Source: Bagarius yarrelli (Eukaryota; Chordata; Actinopteri; Siluriformes; Sisoridae). Taken from it: a stretch of 64,000 nt of DNA. The notes beneath the pieces are model-generated. The model did no database searches. It had not been told where the DNA came from and saw only the letters and a program-made list of their open reading frames with translations. Where the stretch lies: contig VCAZ01000106.1 in the NCBI GenBank assembly GCA_005784505.1, positions 1,572,555 through 1,636,554 of the forward strand. The letters are read 5' to 3'. The position numbers and the translations under genes were made by a program. Shown one piece after another: positions 35,401 to 47,300 of this stretch (within the stretch, counting starts at the first letter, position 1; each line of letters begins with the position of its first letter).

Positions 35401-35960
35401 TGAATTTTTTCTGACACAAAGCGAATTTGTCTCCTCTTTATTGCCGGCATCTGTGTCTCTTAACAATCATGAATTTTTGTCAAAGCTAAATAAACATATC
35501 TCTGCGGTATCATGGTGTGTGCCAGAACATCTAACTGAACTGGAGTTTCCCCGGCATGGGGAATATGCGACACATCTGTCACGGTTGCAGCCGCAGCTCC
35601 CCCACTTTACGGAGGTGTGATGCTGAACCGCAATGAAATTTCCTCAAAGTGGCCTGTTTACAGATCAGCACTCGCAGACCCTTGAGTTCCCAGAGTCTAA
35701 ATAGAGGACAAATGTCAGCAATGTCACTATACAAACCACCACTCACACAACGTCACACACACACACGCACCGAATATATAGACTGATTACCAGGCAGAGG
35801 TGTGTTATTTCTGGCTGCGTTTTGTCTAGAGCAGTGCATGTGTTTAGCCTGAAGATGGATTATTAATTTTCTGAATAATGTTCTCAGCCTTTCTTTATAC
35901 CTTTCTCTCACCCCCTCTCTGTTTTCTCTCTCTGTTTTCTCTCTCTCTTCCATTTCTCCC

Positions 35961-35961
35961 G

Positions 35962-35994
<33 letters not shown>

Positions 35995-36070
35995 ATTAGG
36001 CTACTTATAGTAAGTACTAATGAGAAGATCCTATGTTTAATTTGCAGAATCTTTTTCCCTGCACCTCCTT

Positions 36071-36105
<35 letters not shown>

Positions 36106-36206
36106 CTGCCTGTTGGGATCGGTAATTGCCCCCACAATCAATTATATCAAACACTTTCCTGGAACCCATGCATTTAAAATAGGCACTTTCTTAATCACAC
36201 AAGCAG

Positions 36207-36263
<57 letters not shown>
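35961..36263. repeat. CT, CA and GT microsatellite cluster
   Basis: CT run 35961-35989, CA run 36072-36102, GT run 36210-36263. Confidence 0.95.
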
Positions 36264-36267
<4 letters not shown>

Positions 36268-36479
36268 GGTGTCCTTTATAAACAAGTGGTTGTCAAGGAT
36301 ACCCACTAGGTTTTTGTGTGTGTGTGTTTTTTTGTCGTTGTATCTTTGTATAGTTCATTAGTTCACTCTCAGGTTTACACATAGTTTTTAGGAGCTAATT
36401 GTGAGACGCACATCCATCATTTCTGTGGTTGCTGTGAGATCACAGCACAAATTTTAGTAAGGTCAAAATAAGAATGCGT

Positions 36480-36496
36480 CCACTAGGGGGCAACAG
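36480..36496 (+). promoter_or_regulatory. CTCF-like motif
   Basis: CCACTAGGGGGCAACAG closely resembles the CTCF core CCASYAGRKGGCR. It lies in the interval between insig1 and htr5a, immediately outside a foldback element. Such motifs also occur in dispersed repeats, so binding is unproven. Confidence 0.4.
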
Positions 36497-36584
36497 TGTG
36501 CACCGTGCTTTAGATGCACAAAGACACAATACAGCAAAGACAAAACAAATCTTATTGGCTGCATCTGAAATTGTGTTAGTTGCG

Positions 36585-36995
36585 TGAATTATGTACTTCC
36601 CGACTGTGAAAAAGTGTGCTCTATATAGTGTGCTTAGGAGTAGTATGAATGAAATTGGAACATACTACATCCACCATGTTGATATTGTCACGTGACATAC
36701 AACGTAACAGCATCGTACATTTTTGGTTCGAGTTTTAAAATTAAGTTAGACAAGGAACAATGCGTCTTTTTCTATAGCTACATAAATAAGTGTTGCATAT
36801 ATAAACATACATACGTGTTATATAAGTGCTGTTTTTCTGTCTGTCTTTGTCTTGCGTCGTCCTCGTTCAAATTCACAATCCTGTTATGTTGTATTTTACT
36901 TGACAATATCAACATGGTGGATGTAGTATGTTTAAATTTCAGCCATACCATTCCTAAGCACACTTTTTTAACAGTCCAGAAGTACATACTTTTTA
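36585..36995. mobile_element. Foldback / MITE-like inverted repeat
   Basis: Arms at about 36588-36690 and 36901-36993 are reverse complements over roughly 100 bp, including CATACTACATCCACCATG, TTGATATTGTCA and a TATGTACTT...GACTGT...AAAAGTGTGC outer part. A loop of about 210 bp separates them. The left arm carries a small insertion (ATATAGTGTGCT). This fits a miniature DNA transposon with long inverted repeats. Confidence 0.75.
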
Positions 36996-37663
36996 AAACA
37001 ATAAGGCAGAATTGAGGTCGCCCTCTGGTTCCCTGGTGTGGTACTGCTCCTAGTAACATTTACAGATATGTTTCTCTGAAGCATATTCCTTACTTACAGG
37101 ACCACCCATTCCTTGAAATATAGAATCATCGATATTTGAAAATTAAATTGTGTCAAATTTGAAAATCAATAAGGGACGGTCTTTATCCTGTATTTTAGTA
37201 TTACAGTGCAGGTTTTTTTTGCACCAGCCGCCACTAGTTGCTACGATGATGTCGATTCTGGATCCTGATTGGTCGGAAGGATTTTATTTTTTGTATTATG
37301 ATTCTTGTTTCAATCTTATAGTTTCTATAGCAACAAAGAACAGACATGCTGAAGACAAGCCATTTTTAGAGACAGAATTATTTTCCCCCGCTTGAGTCTC
37401 CAATCAGGGTAATGTTGAAAGACGTGACGTGGCATGTGATTCGGGATGTGACCCCATTTTATCCTCACGTACTAAATGTTAATAAGATGATGTGTTGACT
37501 TAAGTTTAAAAGACTTGTGGAGTGTGTGTGTGTGTGTGCACGTCTGTGTGTAGAGAGTGATAAATATTACATTAATCAAAGGTCAGACTACAGGACAGAG
37601 TGAACTAGAGTGTATGATGTGTCTTCAATAATGCGCTTCATTCTGCAGAAATCAACCGTCAAG

Positions 37664-37666
37664 TGT

Positions 37667-37697
<31 letters not shown>

Positions 37698-37801
37698 ATG
37701 TGATGTGATAAGTACCATAGTGTCTGGTGTATTTCTTTGATGAGTGTTTGCTATATTTGCATGCTGTCATGTACACACAGCAAGAGATTCATTTTACACG
37801 C

Positions 37802-37844
<43 letters not shown>
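37664..37844. repeat. (GT)n and (CA)n microsatellites
   Basis: GT run 37664-37698 and CA run about 37799-37844, complementary to one another and about 110 bp apart. Confidence 0.93.
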
Positions 37845-37847
<3 letters not shown>

Positions 37848-39310
37848 ACTCACAAGAGACTGCAGCCTGATCCTGGTAATTACATTGCAATGACACTGAA
37901 TGAAGCACTGCCACTCCTCTGTGGGTGGGTGGGTGTGTAGGTGTGTGTGTGCATTGCTACATAATTTTGTAAGTTAAGGAAGATATAAACAATAATTTGC
38001 ATTAATTGCAAATTGCATTTGTTTAACAGTTAAGCGGGTATTTCGGTGAATATTGATTTAGCTATTTTATTTGTTTAAAATTGTTCACAAATGTAAAATC
38101 AAAAATAAAAAAAAGCAATATTAGGAATATGAATGTGTGGTCAATCTGGTGTGAGAGTCTGCCTGCCACAGATCACACAGGCTGAAAAGGAAGTGTGAGA
38201 GACGCCCTTCAGCATGTGTTCACACTTCTCACCCATATTTCATAGCGACTGCGGCAGGAGGATGTGAGTCAACACATGTTTCAAGTAAAAAACTTATGAT
38301 AAATAATTACCCAAGTACACAACGGCGACACATCCAAAATCCACAATCAACACAATCAGCACTAATCGAACTTGGCTGTAACAGTTTAGCTCTGACCAAC
38401 CAATCAGAGAAGGGGAAAAATAATGAGGTAATTGTGGCGGCGAATTTGAAATTTGATTGGTTAAAAAAACAGTCCCACTGCTAATATAGTTTAAGTTACA
38501 TGGGCAGCACTACTGATTCTGAAGGCTTTGGGTAGATTAGATTAACATGGCAGCACATAGAAACTAAAATCTGATTGGAAAAAATTTAACATCCACAAAC
38601 ACATACCGGAAGCAGTGTAGCAACAAAAATGCTATGAAATGAAAAGAATAAACTTTTGGGAATAAATTAACACAATTTAATGAAACAAATATTAGAATTT
38701 AGGTTGTCACTGTAGGACAGTGCTTGGTCAGGTCTGATAGTGTTTAGGCAGCAGAGAAGGACTTGCTGGCCCTGATGTCCCACCACTGCCCAAGTAACAG
38801 TAACAGTATAAATGTTTAAAGTTATTGGAGTAAGAGGATTATACCGCATGGAAAGATAAGACTACTCATGTAGCCAAAAGACATAGAGTTTCATGATAAT
38901 GGCTAAAAAATTCATTATCTGGAAACTTACCGTAACAGCGGGATCCAGAAAAATGAATTACATTATGTAACTGGTTTTTTTTTTAAATTCTTGGTATAAA
39001 AAATGGATTGAATGTGAGGCAGCGGGTGTCTTGTCTCTACTGATATACTCGCTTCTGCCTCTTCTTCCTCTGCAGCCAACATTTTTCGTTTTGAAAAAAA
39101 AATAACAGGCTTAACATGATGACAACTAATTATTAAAACTAATATTCATAATTAACCTTGAATAGTAACAGATGAAGATCATCAAATGTAGCAAAGTAAA
39201 AGTAAATTTCTACAATGAAAAATTAATTTGATTAAGAGTAAAAGAAATGCGAGTTAAACTGACTCTTAAACATATTTAAAATCTACACAAGTAAGTAACA
39301 GAGTAAATGT

Positions 39311-39489
39311 GGGGGAAGTGGTGGCTCATGGTTAAGGTGTTCGACTACCAACCCGAAGATTGTGGTTCGATTCCCAGCTCCACCAAGCCATCACTGTTGG
39401 GCCCCTAAGCAAGGCCCTTAACCCCCAACTGCTCAATTGTATAAATGAGTTAAATGTAAGTCGCTCTGGATAAGGGCGTCTGCCAAAAG
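39311..39489 (+). repeat. tRNA-derived SINE, best-preserved copy
   Basis: Full-length copy. The tRNA-like head has an A-box (GTGGCTCATGG) and a perfect B-box GGTTCGATTCC at 39364-39374. A body CCAAGCCATCACTGTTGGGC with AAGCAAGGCCCTTAACCC follows, and the tail is GTCGCTCTGGATAAGGGCGT. It serves as the reference for the other copies in the window. Confidence 0.9.
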
Positions 39490-39699
39490 GGGGTCTGTAA
39501 ACAAACAACAAAATGTAACACGTTACTACCCACCACTGCTCAGGAACAGAGACGCTATTTAGAAGGGAATCCTGAGGGAAATGTGACTCCGGTACTGAGG
39601 TGTTGGTGAAGATTCTGAAGCTGAATCTTGTTATCATCAAGTGCAGAAAGAAAAACTTTACATAAATTTGATTTGAAAGCATTATTTGCATTTTCTCTA

Positions 39700-39965
39700 T
39701 ATTTCATTTGTCTTTCTTTTTTCTTCTGTTCCTTTTTCTCTCTTTTTCTTCCTCTATCTCTCTTTCTCTCTCTGTTTGTCTCTACCCTTTTTCCCATCGG
39801 CTCCTTTCTCTTGTTTCTCTCTTCTGTCTCTTTACTCTCTCTTTTTTCTCTTTCTTCGTCATCTGTTCTTCTTTGTCTTCTTGTCCCTGTAGAGAATAAA
39901 GCGCATCTGTTTGCTCTTTTGTTCCTTCCTGCCGATAAAGTTTAATATTGCCCAGATCACAGTCA

Positions 39966-40000
<35 letters not shown>
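39700..40000. repeat. TCT-rich tract and (CA)n microsatellite
   Basis: Pyrimidine-rich low complexity 39700-39890 and a CA run 39967-40000. ORFs in both directions are repeat translations. Confidence 0.9.
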
Positions 40001-40001
<1 letters not shown>

Positions 40002-40426
40002 CACCACATGTCTAAACCTGAGACATGTTCAAAATATACAAACATATCCATATGGCGTTATAGTTGAAGTTGTGAGTGTGTAAGTGTGTTTCATGGATCA
40101 ATTGAGCCTTTGTTTATGTTTTAACCCGGAGTGTTAAAGTCGACACCGTGTTTCAGAGAAATGAACGAGATCATTTAAAAAACATCTAAAGAATCAACTT
40201 GATCTATTAAATCAAATGACTTTTTCGACAGTTATGTTAGTGAATTTAACTTAGACTTCAAGCTTCTGTTCAGTGAGATGGTTGATTTAAAGCCATTAGT
40301 TTCACACACGCACACACACACACACGCCTGGTGACTTAACCAATATGAGAGACAGAGATGAAGGGATTGACAGGAGAGAAAGAAAAGAGAAAAGATGAAT
40401 AACTAATAGACTAATCTTCTACTTTC

Positions 40427-40457
<31 letters not shown>

Positions 40458-40820
40458 TAATCTCTGTCTGTCCCAGTATGTCTTATATCTGCTTGCCTGT
40501 CTGGATGTCCTCTCACCCAGTTGCATGTCTGTATGCCTACCTGTCTGTCTGATCAGTAGGTCATGATGCAATCTGTAATCCTGTCTGTTGTGTGTAATGG
40601 AGTGTTGCAGGTGTCTGAGGTTTTAATCTGCTCCTGTGTCGTTATCTGGTTTGTTATGCTAAAGCTGCTCTTTGTACCGTTACTTGGATCAGAGAGCAGG
40701 ATTTAATGCTGAAATTTCAAACCACATTAAAAATAAATTCAGAATAAATTTCCATGCAGAATAAAGACAAACACACAATCAAACACCACAAGGTTATTGA
40801 GTTCCAGTGATAGCATATAT

Positions 40821-40846
40821 CACACACACACACACACACACACACC
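40821..40846. repeat. (CA)n microsatellite
   Basis: CA run of about 26 bp; a CT run lies at 40432-40453. Confidence 0.9.
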
Positions 40847-40959
40847 TCACGCTGTCAGCGAGCAGCTGTTGGTGTTCACACTGTGCAACGGTTCTGAGAT
40901 TTTACTCTCAGCTCAGGGCAGCTCTATGAAATGAAATGCAGTACTTTCACAGCAAAGAA

Positions 40960-41450
40960 ATAAGGAGGGAAGGAAGGAAAGTAGGAGTATTAGTTAGGAT
41001 TGTGGCTGGAGGATGGAGTGATTGAGGATGAAAAGATGGAATGATTGAGGATAGATTGATAGAGATTTGTGTGAGAATGGAGTGACATATAAGATGAATA
41101 ATGAAGTGATAAAGTGATTGAGGATAAAGTGATTGATTAATTAGGGATGGATTGATGGAGGATTGCATGACTGGGGATGGAGTAAAATATGATAAAAATA
41201 GAGTGATTGAGGACGAAGTGATGGAGTGATAGAGGATGGAACGATTTAGAATGAGTGATGAAGTGATGGTGAATGAAGTGATAAAGAATAGAATAAGGAA
41301 ATATAAAGTGATGGCAGGATGAAGTGATGGGGGATAAAGGATGGAATGATAGGTTGTAGTTAGAGTGATGGAGTAATGGAGTAATTGAATATAGAGTGAA
41401 GGTTACATAGAGTGACACGGTGATTAAAGATAAAGTGATGGAGGAAGGAG
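40960..41450. repeat. Degenerate GATGGAGTGATTGAGGATA minisatellite
   Basis: About 490 bp of irregular GATGGAGTGAT, GAGGATAAAGTGAT and GGAATGATTGAGGAT variants. The 129-codon minus-strand ORF is repeat-derived. Confidence 0.85.
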
Positions 41451-42454
41451 TAGGTAACACAGGACTGTAAAAATAACACATCGGGATTTCCCATTTAGAA
41501 CTCATGACCTTCTTAGAATTCTGCACCAGACCTTCAGCTCCAACATAAACATCTTCGTAACATGATAAGGAGAAGAACCGTGGGCTTCTTCACAACATCA
41601 TCATCCACATGCTGCTGCTCCACAGTCAACAATTTAGTGTTGAGTAGTGCTAGCCTGCTAGCTTTAAAAAAACATGTTCTTCAATGTTGTTGCTAACGAT
41701 TTCCTCACAGGAATGATAGCTACCCTTATTTACAAAGAATATACATTTTGAAGATTTTAGTAAATAGCTACATTTCTGTAAGTACCATGTCATGAGCATG
41801 GTTTGTGTTTGCTAAACAGCGATATGTTACATAACTGATTTCTTCTGATTTCTGGTTCATGCTAACTGTAAAACACAAAAGAAAGTTAGATCAACAGCAT
41901 TTTTTTGTTAATTTACCCACATATCTGAAAGAAATGTAGATTTAAAAAAAAAAAACTGTTGTATTATTTGTGCTTCAAAAATAATTAAGAAAAAAATTAA
42001 CTTCTATATGCTAGCAAGCTACATTTCAGGCTCTGTTGGGTTTTTTTAGGTTCATGTTACTTTGAGACACAGTGTCAGTTATAAACTCAAGACTTTTCAA
42101 GGAGTAACAATTAAAAAAAGACACAAATTCAAATACAATACCAGATTGTTCAGCAAACTAACTGCACACTAATTGGTCAATAAAAACGATAGCAATGTCT
42201 CTAGTTGGAATCATGCTAGTACCTGAAGTTGGTTGATTTTTGTAACTTGTTGCTATGTGGACGAGGAAACTTATTAAACTTTATAAAATTTAACCCGCAA
42301 AACAATGTGTCACTAGTTTAATTTATAGATTAATTTGTATGGTTTATTTTTAATAACAAAAAACACAAATAAAAAATAAAAAGCAAATCAAAAAACATCA
42401 AAAACAAAAACAAGAAACTAGTTTAACATAAATTGACCTGATGTAACTCGGACA

Positions 42455-42575
42455 TGACCATGACCACGTCCAGGACCATAACCACAACCATGACAATGAC
42501 CATAACCACAACCATGACCACGTTTAGGACCACAATCATGACAATGACCACATCCAGGACCACAACCTCTGAATG
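42455..42575. repeat. ACCATGACCACAACC minisatellite
   Basis: Hexamer-based array (GACCAT/AACCAC/GACAAT) about 120 bp long; the minus-strand frame reads as Gly/His/Cys repeats. Confidence 0.88.
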
Positions 42576-43638
42576 CAACATATGACATAGCCACAATTAC
42601 CGACTGTGACAAGCAACAAAGACACAGTCAGACTCACAATCAAGACAAGGAGACTCCCATGACAAGACACAGTCCTGTACTGCTCACTACTGGCTCCCAA
42701 AAAAAGATTTATGATGTTTCGGTGTAAATTAATAATAACGTAAATACGTTTCTGTACATAAAGTAACATAACATACATTATTTAGCTACAGTAGGCGGCC
42801 AACCATAATTAGCTTTTTATCATCGCATCCCTGCTGCGTCTGTAAAGGCTATTGGCAGCTTTTGATCAATAAGTGGTGCTTAAACCACAAATAGAATTTG
42901 ACACGATATAAGGCAAATGTATAAAATTGCATTTTTACGAGTGGCAGTCAGCTTTGCCTTTTCAAAGATTTGAGGGGTTGCAGTCGGCAAAAAGTCAAAA
43001 AAAAAAAAACATGTAGTTAAAATAATTCATATTCACAAAAACAAATTTAGTTAAATTCAAGCCGCAATAATGATACTTATTAGTCAAATTATAAACAAAA
43101 ACTTTTTTTTAATTCTTGACCATTTTCTTCTTTCATTTTTAAACATTGAGAGTGCTGTATTATTTTGTGGCCACTGCTTACTGCTTACACTGCTTGTGGT
43201 TTTTCAGTGTTTGTGGTAACCATGTCCAGGTTCAGACATACAAAAAAAATGTGCACTAAAATTTTAGGTGTTAATAACACAGCCGCTTAGAAGTATGAAG
43301 TGATTGCAACCTGTCCTTTGTCCCAACTGGTGGCAGTGAAGCGACTGGCTTGAAGCTAACATTATGGCCTTGCGGTGGGACATGCAGTGGTATTAGTCAT
43401 TCTGGACGGCCATCCACTGTATCAGTTAGCATGAATACATATGAAATAATTCATGATTTAAGCATGCAAGCCATGTGATAAAAGAGGCCACTGAAGGTGC
43501 AGTCCAGTATTGTCCATAAGCAAAGAAAATTAGCATAATTCTAATCCTCGATCTTAGCTTTTGTTACTTATCTGCCTATTAAGAGGACCCTGAAGGTGCT
43601 CTTTCTGTGGATAAACCGTTCTGCAAAGACTAATTTGC

Positions 43639-44047
43639 TTTATTTATTTATCCGATGCTAAGTATAATGCTAAGTTAAGAACTAGTACAGTAAGCATGAT
43701 GCCAATTAGCCATAATGCGCTTCCATCTAAATGACATTTTAGGGTTGTATAAATGGTGGCGTTACAGTATTTAGCAAATGGGTAACACATTTGTTCAGTT
43801 AGCATGATGCTAATTTATTTCTCAGGGATTGTTTAGGAGGTTCCTGGAGGTGCTAAAACCAAATTCCATAGCAAAGCAGTGCGATGCTTTTGGTATTTGG
43901 TACAGGACTAATTACTTATTACTAATACTTGCTGGAGAGCTTCCTAAAGGAGGTTTCTGAAGACAGTGTCCTTGGCAATGTAGACAAATGTTACGAAACA
44001 GTGTCTTTAGCTAGCATGATGCTGACTAATGGCTGCAGGTAGTTTTG
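43639..44047 (-). other. htr5a: Probable htr5a 3' UTR
   Basis: Minus-strand poly(A) signal AATAAA lies at 43644-43639, about 400 nt after the htr5a stop. The segment is unique sequence. The end is inferred from the hexamer only. Confidence 0.4.
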
Positions 44048-44380
44048 TCAGCGCTGCCTGCTGAAAAGGTTTCTGAAGGCGCTGTTATAGTTCTTGTTGA
44101 ATGCAGTGTAGATAAGCGGGTTGAAGAAGGAGTTCGAGTACCCGAGCCAGAGGAAGATGCTCTTCCAAATGGGTGGAATGTCACAGGAGCACAGCGGAAT
44201 GATGAGCTCGGCTAGGAAGAACGGGATCCAGCAGAGCACAAAGACCCCAATCAGGATTCCCACCATCAGCGCGGCCCGACGTTCCTTCTGCTCACGCCAC
44301 GTCTCACCCTCGGGCTGAAACGACACGGCTGTGTGGCGGACACTGAATGCCATCTGAGGCTGTTTCACCGCCTCCTTCAC
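44048..44380 (-). CDS. htr5a: htr5a coding exon 2 (ICL3-C terminus)
   Basis: 333 nt encoding VKEAVKQPQM, the rest of ICL3, TM6 (LMVGILIGVFVLCWIPFF), TM7 (IFLWLGYSNSFFNPLIY) and the short tail, ending at TGA (44050-44048). The acceptor is CATCCTCAG (AG at 44382-44381). Confidence 0.96.
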   Translation of the reverse strand: MKEAVKQPQMAFSVRHTAVSFQPEGETWREQKERRAALMVGILIGVFVLCWIPFFLAELIIPLCSCDIPPIWKSIFLWLGYSNSFFNPLIYTAFNKNYNSAFRNLFSRQR

Positions 44381-47300
44381 CTGAGGATGAAGACACAGGA
44401 AGGTTAGCTTCTCAGTACATTTGTTCAATGTTTATTTTCAAACCGAAACTCAACTACACAATTTATCGAATCCCTTTAACAATCCCATTGTATAGTGTTA
44501 ACCTGCTTTAACACTGTGTTTCATAAAGATGTTTGCTCATAAGCTAAAACACTCCTAACAGTAAGACAGTAGCAACAACCTAATCAAAGGTAACTAGTGA
44601 TGACAGCAGCCCGATTTCCTCATAGGGGAAATTGTAGCTTTAATCTAATCCATCTTCGGCGCTTTTTGCTGTTCTTGATAAAATAAAAGGTTCGTTGGAT
44701 CTCAGCTTTCATACTCACACCAAGAGGGAAATTTCCCACTTGTTCTCATTGTGTCTGATCCTAAATGACACTGAATTAAGGTGATGGTATTTGATCACAT
44801 TTTCCTTTCGTGTCGGATTGTACAAAATGCTTACAGCCTGCTGCATCTGCTTCTCGCCAGGATAACATGATGAAAAGTCTCGAGTATTTTTAGCTGTAGT
44901 TGCTTTTGTGCACTTATGGTAATGTATGTGAACATGGCTATAACAAAAACATGATATAAATTCCTTCTAATGTGTTTATGCACCACTGGGTTTATTCTAA
45001 AGAAATAATTGGTGCAATACAAAGAAAGAAAAAAAAAAGCTCATTACACACCTTTCGCCTGTTTGAATTACTTGAGAGACAGAGATGAGCGCTGCGGAGG
45101 AATAAAAGAAATTAAATAGCATGAGAAAAGAAATGAAGCAGAACGAATCAGGGTTAAGATATAGAAAGAGAGGAAGAAGACATATAAATAAGAAAGACAG
45201 GCTTATCATTGTGGTTTATCTGCCTCGCACCCTCTACAGGAGACCTTTTTTATTTGTTATGTCTTAGAAAGCTTAAAAGGACAAGGGATTAAAGGTTGGT
45301 TGTTGAGAGAGAGGATGAGGGAGAGAGAGAGAGAAAGTAAGAAAAAGAAAGAAAGAAATTGAAAATGAAAGACAAGGCTATAGAGAAAAGAAACAAACAA
45401 AGAAGGAAGGAGGCAGAAAGGAAGGAAGGAAAGAAGGAAGGAAGGAAGGAAGGAAGGAACAATGTAGAAGACGGGGAGAATGGAGGGGAGGAAAAGTGAG
45501 AGAGAAAATGCCTGAAAAAAAGAAGGATTAAATACTGTTTAATAAAAAATATGAAGAGAGAAAAAAGGGAGTTAAATAGGAAAAATAATGGCTGCAGAAT
45601 GTCTGGATATTCTGAATGGAATGATGGAGTGATCAAGTAGATAAAGCAGCAGGGAGTGAACAAAGATCATAGAGCCAGCAGGAAATGATAAACAGATATA
45701 AAATATAAAAAAGACTTTTAATTGTAGTGTGAATCTCCTAAATCATTCATGCAGGTAAGAACATTTGAAACACCACAGAGAAGCTTTTATCCTCCACCAC
45801 TAAGTCTCAGTGTGCAGATTTTCTCTGTGTGGAATCGTTTTAACACATCCGCCTCGTTAGTTTAGCACAAAACGAGCCATGGCAGGCGTGTCACTTTACC
45901 GCTACGACCTGCAAAGACCTCGCAAGGGTGAAATTATCATTAAATGAAAAAAAAATTATCTTTCTGCAAAATGATTTTTTATCCTGGTGAAGCCTCCTGC
46001 TGAAAAATAATTGGCTTTTTTTTCCGTTCAGCAGGCAATCAAGCAGCTTCCTTTCGTATGGAATCAGAAAAATGACAATAACACGTTTTACGATTTTAAG
46101 TGTAACCGTCATCGCATAAAAAGTACAACTTTTTCAAAAATAATATCAACATTGGCAAACTGCTGAAACACTTCAGAACCTGCGTTGGAATAAGTCTGGG
46201 CTGGGTAGCAATGACCTATATTGTGTGTGGGTGTTTGTTAGTGTTTGTGTGTGTGTGTGTATCCATATGCTATGCTAATGTTCAGAGGATTAATTAAATG
46301 AGCCACCATTTGTAACAGAGCGACACTGTAGAACAGACGATCCAATTATAACTTGTGTGTGTGTGTGTGGCTGTGTGTTTGTGCGTGTTCGGCTGCACGC
46401 TGCAAGCTGCTTGGTGTGTTTCTTCACTGTACCGTCCTTTTCCTCTCGCTCTTTTTATCTAATTCTGTTTTAAATTTTAATTTTCTGCACGCCAATCTTA
46501 CTGCGTGAGATCTGTTTTAAAAAGTCTATTTTACGATACATGACCTTTGAAAAAATAAAATCAGCATCAGACAAGTCACTTATGAAGCAATAAGCGCTGC
46601 GCCAGGGTTCAGAAAGTGAAAATGATTCTGAAATTTTATGGCTAAATACATACAGTTTAAAATTCCTGGTACACAATTGATAGAACTAATTAGCCAATCA
46701 AGTGGTAGCAGCGGATTAATGAGTAGAAGCTTTGGCATTTGACTGCAGATACATTTAAGTGCTGGTCAGTATTTCACATCTTCTGTGAGCATTTCCACAT
46801 GTGAAAGTTTCCACATGTGAAACATCATGGATCTGGTGCTAAAGAAAGTATTTTTGTTATGGTGGAATCAAAGCCTGTCCAGGGATGGCCATTCTTAAGG
46901 GTTTAAAAATGGCAGTTCGGCACTTGTGGGCTTAAATCCCTAATCATCTGATCAACAACCCAAAGCCATAACCATTTAATTTTCTCCATGTGCTTTCAGA
47001 TATTCCCTCTGGGTATTTAAGTTTCCCAACATGCACTGTAGGCGGATTGGCATCTCTGCTAATCTGATCTACATGTGAGGATGTACTCTACTGTTCCCTC
47101 TGAAGGACTAGCACCCTATTCTGCCTTGAGTTTTCTGAAATCCATGCCAGGTTCCCTGTAACCCTGCATAGGATAATTCATTTAGAGAATAGATAGATGG
47201 ATAGATCAATATTATAATGCATATATATACATTACATCTGATTTGCTATTTTCAGGCTCACAGAGGACAGGGAAGTGGGAGCTCAGTGGTTAAGGTGTTG

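Noticed and set aside
41137..41526. 129-codon minus-strand ORF
   Set aside because: Translation of the degenerate GATGGAGTGAT minisatellite.
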